Source: an uncultured Bacteroidota bacterium (GTDB lineage Bacteria > Bacteroidota > Bacteroidia > Chitinophagales > Chitinophagaceae). From it: a stretch of 5,209 nucleotides of DNA. The position numbers were made by a program, and so were the translations under genes. A model generated the notes under the pieces. The model ran no database searches and was not told where the DNA came from. It saw only the letters and a list, made by a program, of their open reading frames with translations. This document shows positions 1 to 5,209 of the stretch, piece after piece. The stretch spans positions 1 to 5,209 of the forward strand of contig CAMLEX010000401.1 of assembly GCA_946479055.1 (NCBI GenBank). Direction: 5' to 3'. Within the stretch, counting starts at the first letter, position 1. Each line of letters opens with the position of its first letter.

Positions 1-308
1 TTTATTAATGTCAGCATTCCTTTTTCTTTATCAAAAGAAAAAGCGGAGATCTCACCACCCTGACCATTCCTGGCATCTTCATGCACTGCATAAACATATT
101 TTTCATCAGGCGAAACAGTAACAAAAGAAGGATTCGAGGTTTTAACATGACTTACTTCTTTGTAGCTGCCATCTTCACTGTTGAATTTATAAACATAAAT
201 ACCTTCACTCTTTCCGCCGGTATAAGTACCTATAATCAGGTAGTTTTCTTTTGAGCTTTCCGGTAATAAAAGAAAAGGCAACGCAATAATTAGTATCAAA
301 TTTTTCAT
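1..308 (-). CDS. Lactonase-family beta-propeller protein, N-terminal part (cut by window edge)
   Basis: The minus strand is open from ATG at 308-306 to the left edge, giving 102 residues with no stop. Residues 1-15 (MKNLILIIALPFLLL) form a Sec-type signal segment without a lipobox cysteine, so the protein is probably exported to the periplasm or beyond. Residues 23-41 (YLIIGTYTGGKSEGIYVYK) and the stretch NPSFVTVSPDEKYVYAVHE at 59-77, followed by GGEISAFSFD at 84-93, match the opening blades of the lactonase family (Pfam Lactonase, seven-bladed propeller, about 350-400 residues). Family members include cytosolic 6-phosphogluconolactonase, but exported Bacteroidota members have mostly unknown sugar-lactone substrates, so I give no gene symbol. 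No Shine-Dalgarno site is present; the start is preceded by an A-rich run, as is usual in Bacteroidota. The catalytic region lies outside the window. The family call is fairly secure; the substrate is unknown. Confidence 0.85.
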   Translation of the reverse strand, partial: MKNLILIIALPFLLLPESSKENYLIIGTYTGGKSEGIYVYKFNSEDGSYKEVSHVKTSNPSFVTVSPDEKYVYAVHEDARNGQGGEISAFSFDKEKGMLTLI

Positions 309-344
309 GTGTTCATTTTATTTATTTTTTGCCACCTGGAATTC

Positions 345-396
345 GACGTAAAAAATTTCCTCGTTTTTGTTTAAATGACTCGAAATTTTTTATGTC
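345..396. repeat. 15-pair inverted repeat in the divergent intergenic region
   Basis: The arm GACGTAAAAAATTTC at 345-359 is the reverse complement of GAAATTTTTTATGTC at 382-396 except at one position (348/393). That position is a G.U pair in plus-strand RNA and an A/C mismatch in minus-strand RNA. The loop is 22 nt (360-381). It lies in the 5' region of the minus-strand lactonase gene, about 40 bp before its start, and roughly 180 bp before the plus-strand lipoprotein gene. It could be an RNA hairpin, a DNA dyad for a regulator, or chance in AT-rich sequence. Neither arm is followed directly by a T-run outside the stem, so it is not a standard terminator. Confidence 0.6.
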
Positions 397-410
397 TCAT
401 TTCATGTCTC
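392..410. repeat. ATGTCTC direct repeat, 12-bp period
   Basis: ATGTCTC occurs at 392-398 and again at 404-410, so the copies start 12 bp apart. The first copy overlaps the right arm of the 345-396 inverted repeat. Two heptamers spaced by about one helical turn resemble the tandem half-sites used by some response regulators. No regulator is encoded in this window, so a regulatory role is only inferred. Confidence 0.3.
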
Positions 411-414
411 TAAA

Positions 415-430
415 TTACGGTAACCGTTAA
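415..430. promoter_or_regulatory. Candidate operator palindrome ACGGT-A-ACCGT
   Basis: The 11-bp palindrome ACGGTAACCGT at 417-427 is perfect around a central A at 422. The surrounding TTACGGTAACCGTTAA is close to symmetric. GTAACCG-type palindromes recall LacI-family operators, and a sugar-lactonase gene would be a plausible target. This is pattern resemblance only; no regulator gene is nearby. Confidence 0.25.
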
Positions 431-572
431 CAATTCTTGTACATTTTCTTTAACAAATATGGATCAAATGACCAGGAATTTTAATTCATTTTAACAAGCA
501 GGTTTTCAACCTTTCAAACTATGGCATAGTCTTATCAATAAGAATTTAAACAAGGACATAAAACTATTAGCC

Positions 573-941
573 ATGAAAAAATTTATTACCATCTCGTCAT
601 TTTTAATTTTAACAGTTGTGCTGCTGGCGGCTTGTTCCAAAAGAGGTTCCGATTATGGTTATGATGAAGATTATTGGTTGAGCAAGGAAAGAGGCGAAGT
701 AGTGTACAGTGATTCTTATTGTCCCTATTATGTTGTAGAAACTTACAATGGTTATACGATCGTAAAGTCATCAAGCGGTTTTACACCTTATGAAGGAAGT
801 ATCATGTATGGAGATTTTAGCAGACGGGGCTACAGGGATATGTATAATCGTTCAGACGGTACTATCATCCGTGGTGAAGTTACAGACTACTGGTTAACCT
901 ATGGAGATGCCCAATACCTTGTTGATAATTTGTGTTATTAA
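573..941 (+). CDS. Small tyrosine-rich lipoprotein of unknown function
   Basis: This encodes 122 residues starting at ATG 573. Residues 1-20 are a lipoprotein signal peptide: MKK, then a hydrophobic stretch, then the lipobox LAAC with the lipidated Cys at 21. The mature part (102 residues) has 17 tyrosines and only two further cysteines, C50 and C121, which could form a disulfide in the periplasm or at the cell surface. The tetrapeptide DYWL occurs at 33-36 and 105-108, each time followed 12-13 residues later by one of these cysteines, and RGEV occurs at 40-43 and 100-103. I do not recognise a named domain and give no function. The reading frame is credible because of the clean lipobox, its own upstream region and a strong terminator about 30 bp after the TAA stop. 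No Shine-Dalgarno site is placed properly; an AGGA at 553-556 is too far upstream. It appears monocistronic. Confidence 0.85.
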   Translation: MKKFITISSFLILTVVLLAACSKRGSDYGYDEDYWLSKERGEVVYSDSYCPYYVVETYNGYTIVKSSSGFTPYEGSIMYGDFSRRGYRDMYNRSDGTIIRGEVTDYWLTYGDAQYLVDNLCY

Positions 942-969
942 TAACGGGTAAGTTATAGCCTATGAAACT

Positions 970-1000
970 AAAATGCCCCGGGTATCCCAGGGCATTTTTT
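970..1000. terminator. Intrinsic terminator between convergent genes, probably bidirectional
   Basis: AAAATGCCC at 970-978 pairs with GGGCATTTT at 990-998. After a C/A mismatch (979/989), GGG at 980-982 pairs with CCC at 986-988 around a TAT loop. On the plus strand the stem runs into TTTTTT (995-1000) and further T-rich sequence, ending the lipoprotein transcript. On the minus strand the stem begins immediately after the purC stop codon (TAA at 1001-999) and is followed by TTTT, so it can also end the purC transcript, with a shorter U-tract. Confidence 0.85.
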
Positions 1001-1922
1001 ATTTTAATTTATTAAGTGCACTGACTATACGATCAAAGGTTTCTTTTTCAGAAAGCGGCTGCGGAATAAATTTTTCGCCGATCACTTTTTCATACAACTC
1101 AATATATCTTTTCGAAATGGTGTTTACCCATTCATCAGTCATTTCCGGAACAGTTTGTCCCTCTTTTCCCATGAAGTTATTAGCGATCAGCCATTCTCTT
1201 ACAAATTCTTTACTTAACTGTTTTTGCCGTTCACCTTTTGCCTGTCTTTCTTCAAAGCCATCCGCATAAAAATAACGGGAACTATCAGGCGTATGAATTT
1301 CATCCATCAGGTAAATAGTATCACCTATTTTTCCAAATTCATATTTAGTATCTACTAATATCAAACCTTGCTTTGCCGCTATTTCTTTTCCTCTTTCGAA
1401 TAATTGTACAGTGTATTCACTTAGTATTTTCCATTCTGCTGCTGTGGCAAGACCTTTTGCAATAATTTCATCAGGTGAAATATCTTCATCGTGTCCCTGT
1501 TCTGCTTTTGTTGATGGAGTTATAATTGGAGCAGGGAAATAATCATTTTCTTTCATCCCATTGGGCATAGTAGCGCCGCAAAGTTCCCGCTGGCCGCTTG
1601 CGTAAGTTCTCCAGGCATGACCTGTCAAATTTCCCCTTACTACCATTTCAATTTTAAAAGGCACACATTTTTTACCAATAGAAGCATTGGGTGCAGGCAC
1701 AGTTTCAAGCCAGTTGGGACATATATCCTTTGTGGCTTTGAGCATATATGCAGCGATCTGGTTTAATACTTGTCCTTTAAAAGGGATAGGCCTTGGAAGT
1801 ATAACATCAAATGCTGAAATACGATCGGAGGCAATCATTACCAGCCGATCATTGATTGTATATACGTCACGAACCTTGCCACTATAAAAAGCTGTCTGAT
1901 TTGGAAAAGAAAATGGAATCAT
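999..1922 (-). CDS. purC: Phosphoribosylaminoimidazole-succinocarboxamide synthase (SAICAR synthase)
   Basis: This cytosolic purine-biosynthesis enzyme joins L-aspartate to CAIR using ATP, forming SAICAR (EC 6.3.2.6). With the start at ATG 1922 the product is 307 residues, close to the long yeast Ade1-type enzyme (306) and longer than E. coli PurC (237). Visible motifs are [10 protein letters not shown] at 12-21 (nucleotide-binding N-terminal lobe), SDRISAFD at 32-39, the first family signature [18 protein letters not shown] at 87-104, [15 protein letters not shown] at 132-146, the second signature LVDTKYEFG at 189-197, and [12 protein letters not shown] at 207-218. The frame extends to a GTG at 1952, but those ten extra residues ([10 protein letters not shown]) are hydrophobic and unlike a cytosolic enzyme, and a -7 promoter box lies within them. 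ATG 1922 places the start a few residues before the conserved FPNQT, as in relatives. The gene is intact and converges on the small lipoprotein gene; no other purine gene is adjacent. Confidence 0.96.
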   Translation of the reverse strand: MIPFSFPNQTAFYSGKVRDVYTINDRLVMIASDRISAFDVILPRPIPFKGQVLNQIAAYMLKATKDICPNWLETVPAPNASIGKKCVPFKIEMVVRGNLTGHAWRTYASGQRELCGATMPNGMKENDYFPAPIITPSTKAEQGHDEDISPDEIIAKGLATAAEWKILSEYTVQLFERGKEIAAKQGLILVDTKYEFGKIGDTIYLMDEIHTPDSSRYFYADGFEERQAKGERQKQLSKEFVREWLIANNFMGKEGQTVPEMTDEWVNTISKRYIELYEKVIGEKFIPQPLSEKETFDRIVSALNKLK

Positions 1923-1941
1923 AAACGAAATTAAGAAGGCG

Positions 1942-1949
1942 CAAAAATA
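1942..1949 (-). promoter_or_regulatory. Candidate purC -7 box, TATTTTTG
   Basis: Read on the minus strand, 1949-1942 is TATTTTTG, a perfect match to the Bacteroidota primary-sigma -7 consensus TAnnTTTG. I see no good -33 TTG at the usual spacing. Transcription from here would begin around 1935, leaving a leader of roughly 13 nt before ATG 1922. This supports that start over GTG 1952, which would lie upstream of the promoter. An 8-mer with four fixed T residues can arise by chance in AT-rich DNA. Confidence 0.4.
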
Positions 1950-1983
1950 CACACAATAATGAGAGCGTTAAGATTTCAACAAC

Positions 1984-2012
1984 TTGTTCTTTATGTATAA
2001 ATTAAATTTTTG
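1984..2012 (+). promoter_or_regulatory. Candidate promoter for the TonB-dependent receptor
   Basis: TTG at 1984-1986 is followed after 18 bp by AATTTTTG at 2005-2012, which differs from the Bacteroidota -7 consensus TAnnTTTG at one position. The spacing is near the usual 19-20 bp. The start codon at 2067 would have a leader of about 50 nt. The match is imperfect, so it is a suggestion only. Confidence 0.3.
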
Positions 2013-2040
2013 GGTAAACAGTACAATGCTTATTTTACCC
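2012..2040. repeat. GGGTAAA/TTTACCC inverted repeat upstream of the receptor gene
   Basis: GGGTAAA at 2012-2018 is the exact reverse complement of TTTACCC at 2034-2040, separated by 15 bp. Inside, AGT at 2020-2022 can pair with GCT at 2028-2030 (one G.U). The dyad lies just downstream of the candidate promoter and 26 bp before the start codon, a position suited to an operator or a leader hairpin. A 7-bp arm is short enough to be chance. Confidence 0.35.
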
Positions 2041-2066
2041 CCTATTAAAAACTAAAATTGCCCTAT

Positions 2067-4760
2067 ATGAGGAAAAACTGCCGCTTTACGCTTGCTTTGC
2101 TGGTAGTGATATTTTTTACTTTTGCTGGCTTTGCTCAAACTGTTGTCATCTCCGGTACTGTACGCAATAGTATAACCAAAGATCCTGTACCTTCTGTTTC
2201 TGTAATTGTAAAAGGAAGTTCATCCGGTACTTTCACGAATGAAAATGGTGTTTTTAAATTAACGGTTGACAAAACACCTGTTGTATTAGTGTTTAGTTCT
2301 GTAGGATATGAAACACAGGAACTAACTGCCAATAGCGCAAGTGCAGATCTTGCAATTGATTTCATTCCTGCTTCATCACTCGGACAGGAAGTAGTGGTTT
2401 CCGCTTCGCGTTTGCCGGAAAGAATACTTGAATCCCCGGTGTCTATAGAACGAGTAAGTGCTGCTACGATCCGATCGGCGCCGGCTTCTTCATATTATGA
2501 TATAGTAAATATTTTGAAAGGTGTAGATGTTGTTGCCTCTTCGTTAACTTTTAAAACTCCAACTACAAGGGGGTTTGCTGGCAGTGGTAGTACCAGGTTC
2601 AACCAGATTGTTGACGGAATGGATAACCAGGCTCCGGGCCTTAACTTTTCAGTAGGTAGTGTCATTGGCCTTACCGAACTGGATGTGGAAAGCATGGAAT
2701 TATTGCCCGGCGCTTCTTCTGCTTTATATGGCCCGGGTGGTATGAATGGAACATTGCTTATCAACAGTAAAAATCCTTTCAAATACCAGGGGCTTTCTTT
2801 CCAGGTCAAAATGGGTATGATGCATACGGATGGACGAGAAAGAGATATATCACCTTATCATAACTGGTCGTTGCGATGGGGACAAAAAGTATCGGAAAAA
2901 TTTGCTTTCAAAATCGGCGGTGAGTTGATCCAGGCAGAAGATTGGCTGGCTGATGATTATCGCAATTATAACCGCTTTAATACAAGTAATGGCGAAGTTA
3001 TTCCGGGCACAAGAGAAACCGATCCAAATTATGATGGAGTAAATGTGTATGGCGATGAAACTTCAGTTGATCTAAAAACACAAGTATTAGATGCGATAGC
3101 TCAACAAGTTCCATTCTGGCAAAGCTATGTAAACTCATTGCCAGCTACTATCCGTGTATCACGGACAGGATACACGGAAAAAGAAGTGATCAATCCAAAT
3201 ACTTTAAATTTCAAACTATCCGGTGCACTACATTATAAAATAACCAATAAAATAGAAGCCATTCTTGCAGGTCATATGGGTTCTGGAAATACTGTTTATA
3301 CCGGTAGCCAACGGTACTCACTTAAAGACCTGAAGATGGCGCAGTATAAACTGGAAATCAGATCAGACAATTGGTTTGTTCGTGGCTATACCACGCAGGA
3401 AAATGCCGGTCAGTCTCATAATCTTACTATTACTTCCCAGTTGTTTAATGAAGCATGGAAGCCCAGCCCTACCTGGTACCAGCAATATGGTTTTGCTTAT
3501 ATTAATGCAAAGATGGCCGGCCGACCAGATATGGAGGCACATAATATTGCACGATCAGTAGCCGACCAGGGAAGACCAGTTGCAGGATCAGACCAATTCA
3601 GAAACATATTTGATGCGGTAAGAAGTAAACCAATTCCCACGGGCGGTAAATTTCTTGATCGTACCGATCTATGGCTTGCGGAAGGACAATATAATTTTTC
3701 CAAACTTATTAAAGTCGTTGATCTTTTAGCAGGAGCCAGCTGGAAACAATATATATTGAATAGTGAAGGAACTTTGTTTGCAGATAAGGTAGGGGAACCT
3801 ATTAAGATAAATGAAACAGGCGCTTATGTGCAGGTAGGCAAAGAAATAGTCAAAGACCTGCTGAAAATTACAGCCGCAGGCCGTTATGATAAAAATGAAA
3901 ATTTTGAAGGCCGATTTACACCAAGAGTTACAGCATTGATAAAAGCAGCTAAAGACCATAACATTCGCCTTTCCTTTCAAACAGCATATCGTTTTCCCAG
4001 TACTCAACAGCAATGGATTGATCTTGATGTAGGCACAGGTCGCTTAATGGGCGCCAATAAATTTTTATGGGATAAATATGGTCTTACTGAAAACCCCGGT
4101 TATAATCCCCAAAACCTATCGGAAAGAGTTCCTTATAAAGAAGTGAAGCCTGAATCGGTAACAACATTTGAAGTAGGTTATAAGTCGCTTATCTCAAAAA
4201 AAGTACTAATTGATGCGTATACTTATTTTGGCAATTACGATGATTTTATAAGCAGAAGAGATGTGATACAATTTCCAGGGGGAACTCCTTCATCAACTTT
4301 TAAAGGGTTTTCAGTGGTAGTTAATTCACCGGAAAAAGTAAAAACTTATGGATGGGGCGCCAGTGTAGAATGGCAATTGCCGGCTAATTTTACGGTTGCT
4401 GCCAACGCATCTTCCGATAAAATCAGAAATGTTCCTTCAGGGTTCAGAGCATTTTTTGCTTCTCCGGAATTGAGAACAGTGTTGTCTTTGGGTAATAGCG
4501 GATTCGGTCCTCAAAACCTGCTTGGTTTTAATGTTAGCTGGCGCTGGCAGGAACGCTTCTTTTATGAAAATGATTTTGCCCAGGGTGATTTGCCTGCCTA
4601 CCATGTAGTTGATGCCGCAATAACTTTTAAAAGACCTAAGATCAAATCACTCATAAAATTGGGAGCTACCAATATGTTGAATCAATATTATCGTACTGCT
4701 CTAGGTAACCCAAGCATAGGTGGTTTATATTATATAAGCTTTGCTTATAACGTACTTTAA
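2067..4760 (+). CDS. TonB-dependent outer-membrane receptor with N-terminal carboxypeptidase-regulatory-like domain
   Basis: The 897-residue product is an outer-membrane, energy-coupled import channel. Residues 1-23 are a signal peptide ending FAGFA, with the mature protein starting at Gln24. Residues about 27-100 form a carboxypeptidase-regulatory-like domain (VISGTVRNSITKDPVPSVSV, GTFTNENGVFKL, FSSVGYETQEL), which is common in Bacteroidota receptors. A TonB-box-like segment EVVVSAS follows at 108-114. The plug spans about 115-235, with GFAGSGSTRFNQIVDGMD and the typical plug end ELLPGASSALYGPGGMNG. The rest is a beta-barrel ending in an alternating strand, YYISFAYNVL at 888-897. It is shorter than typical SusC proteins (about 1000) and no SusD partner follows; the next gene is a FAS1 lipoprotein 23 bp downstream, probably cotranscribed. 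The frame extends upstream to TTG 2058, but ATG 2067 gives a better signal peptide start (MRKNCRF). The substrate cannot be read from the sequence. Confidence 0.93.
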   Translation: MRKNCRFTLALLVVIFFTFAGFAQTVVISGTVRNSITKDPVPSVSVIVKGSSSGTFTNENGVFKLTVDKTPVVLVFSSVGYETQELTANSASADLAIDFIPASSLGQEVVVSASRLPERILESPVSIERVSAATIRSAPASSYYDIVNILKGVDVVASSLTFKTPTTRGFAGSGSTRFNQIVDGMDNQAPGLNFSVGSVIGLTELDVESMELLPGASSALYGPGGMNGTLLINSKNPFKYQGLSFQVKMGMMHTDGRERDISPYHNWSLRWGQKVSEKFAFKIGGELIQAEDWLADDYRNYNRFNTSNGEVIPGTRETDPNYDGVNVYGDETSVDLKTQVLDAIAQQVPFWQSYVNSLPATIRVSRTGYTEKEVINPNTLNFKLSGALHYKITNKIEAILAGHMGSGNTVYTGSQRYSLKDLKMAQYKLEIRSDNWFVRGYTTQENAGQSHNLTITSQLFNEAWKPSPTWYQQYGFAYINAKMAGRPDMEAHNIARSVADQGRPVAGSDQFRNIFDAVRSKPIPTGGKFLDRTDLWLAEGQYNFSKLIKVVDLLAGASWKQYILNSEGTLFADKVGEPIKINETGAYVQVGKEIVKDLLKITAAGRYDKNENFEGRFTPRVTALIKAAKDHNIRLSFQTAYRFPSTQQQWIDLDVGTGRLMGANKFLWDKYGLTENPGYNPQNLSERVPYKEVKPESVTTFEVGYKSLISKKVLIDAYTYFGNYDDFISRRDVIQFPGGTPSSTFKGFSVVVNSPEKVKTYGWGASVEWQLPANFTVAANASSDKIRNVPSGFRAFFASPELRTVLSLGNSGFGPQNLLGFNVSWRWQERFFYENDFAQGDLPAYHVVDAAITFKRPKIKSLIKLGATNMLNQYYRTALGNPSIGGLYYISFAYNVL

Positions 4761-4783
4761 TTTCATTGTTATATAAGTTTAAA

Positions 4784-5209
4784 ATGAGCTATATGAAACT
4801 ACATTTAAATAAACGGTTCGGATTTCTGGCAGCGACAATTATAAGTATTGGCATGTTGTCTTCGTGCAATAAGGACTTACCTGTTGCCGAACCAATTAAT
4901 CCAACACCACCATCCGGATCTTCAATAATGGAAACATTGAATGATCCCAGCTATAGTTTTTTAAAAGCCGCTGTTACCCGTGCAAGTACAGTTCCCAGTC
5001 CTACGGGAACGCTTTCAACACTATTGGCTGACAAAAACGGGGTCTTTACTTTTTTTGCTCCGGATGATAATGCCTTTAAAGCTTCGCTTACAGTGCTTGG
5101 CCTGCCAGCAGATATTAGTTCTATTAATTTTTTCAAGCCAGGTCAGCTTGATACCATCATAAAATATCATCTTATAGGTGGCCAAAAATATACTTCGGCA
5201 ACAGTGTCG
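4784..5209 (+). CDS. Fasciclin (FAS1) domain lipoprotein, N-terminal part (cut by window edge)
   Basis: The frame is open from ATG 4784 to the right edge, giving 142 residues with no stop. A lipoprotein signal peptide ends in the lipobox LSSC with the lipidated Cys at 28. A proline-rich linker follows (about 30-46). From about residue 48 a FAS1 domain begins: FLKAAVTRA at 59-67, the H1-type box GVFTFFAPDDNAF at 86-98, and the conserved tyrosine-histidine in IIKYHLIGG at 125-133. FAS1 domains are about 140 residues, often repeated, and are linked to adhesion or protein contacts; the C-terminal part is not visible. An in-frame ATG at 4793 (MKLHLNKRF) is an equally good start, and it shares the context CTATATGA with the start of the receptor gene. 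The gene follows the receptor by 23 bp with no terminator between, so they likely form an operon. Its function is probably extracytoplasmic binding or support of the receptor, by inference. Confidence 0.88.
   Translation, partial: MSYMKLHLNKRFGFLAATIISIGMLSSCNKDLPVAEPINPTPPSGSSIMETLNDPSYSFLKAAVTRASTVPSPTGTLSTLLADKNGVFTFFAPDDNAFKASLTVLGLPADISSINFFKPGQLDTIIKYHLIGGQKYTSATVS

Noticed and set aside
309..318. Three-codon frame ATG AAC ACA TGA overlapping the lactonase start, considered as a leader peptide
   Set aside because: It is too short to carry meaning and is likely chance in the A-rich start region.
410..417. Minus-strand TAATTTAG considered as a -7 promoter box for the lactonase gene
   Set aside because: It has one mismatch to TAnnTTTG, and the nearest upstream TTG is only 13 bp away, which does not fit the usual spacing.
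973..1269. 98-codon plus-strand open frame opposite purC
   Set aside because: It starts inside the terminator hairpin and lies antisense to the conserved C-terminal half of purC; its translation shows no domain and no signal sequence of its own.
3726..4013. 95-codon minus-strand open frame within the receptor gene
   Set aside because: The sense strand encodes a continuous beta-barrel in another frame, and this cysteine- and phenylalanine-rich translation looks like a shadow.
4746..4773. TATAAC/GTTATA inverted repeat spanning the receptor stop codon, considered as a terminator or attenuator
   Set aside because: The stem is only 6 AT-rich pairs and lacks a following T-tract, so it does not argue against cotranscription of the receptor and FAS1 genes.
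4980..5162. Plus-strand open frame overlapping the FAS1 gene
   Set aside because: It is out of frame with the clear lipobox and FAS1 motifs and has no recognisable content.

Overview
The window looks like a piece of chromosome from a Bacteroidota bacterium, probably Chitinophagaceae or a close relative. The reasons are the moderately AT-rich sequence, the lack of Shine-Dalgarno sites ahead of the genes, a TAnnTTTG-type -7 box ahead of purC, a TonB-dependent receptor with an N-terminal carboxypeptidase-regulatory-like domain, and lipoproteins typical of that phylum. The family assignment is inference; no rRNA or other phylogenetic marker was compared.

Layout, left to right. (1) Bases 1-308, minus strand: the first 102 codons of a secreted lactonase-family (6-phosphogluconolactonase-type) beta-propeller protein, cut by the window edge. 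(2) Bases 309-572: a divergent intergenic region containing a 15-pair inverted repeat, an ATGTCTC direct repeat, an ACGGT/ACCGT palindrome and a degenerate sigma54-like element. (3) Bases 573-941, plus: a small, very tyrosine-rich lipoprotein of unknown function. (4) Bases 970-1000: a hairpin terminator shared with the convergent purC gene. (5) Bases 999-1922, minus: purC (SAICAR synthase). (6) Bases 1923-2066: a second divergent intergenic region with candidate promoters in both directions. (7) Bases 2067-4760, plus: an outer-membrane TonB-dependent receptor. (8) Bases 4784-5209, plus: the start of a fasciclin (FAS1) domain lipoprotein, cut by the right edge.

The receptor and the FAS1 lipoprotein lie 23 bp apart on one strand and probably form an operon, so they may act together at the outer membrane. 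The other genes look independent: purC is a housekeeping purine-biosynthesis gene, and the lactonase and the small lipoprotein each have their own orientation. Two starts differ from the longest open frames: purC most likely starts at ATG 1922 rather than GTG 1952, and the receptor at ATG 2067 rather than TTG 2058. I see no tRNA, rRNA, CRISPR array, insertion sequence or phage gene. No clearly new system is visible. The receptor-FAS1 pair and the tyrosine-rich lipoprotein are the most promising items.
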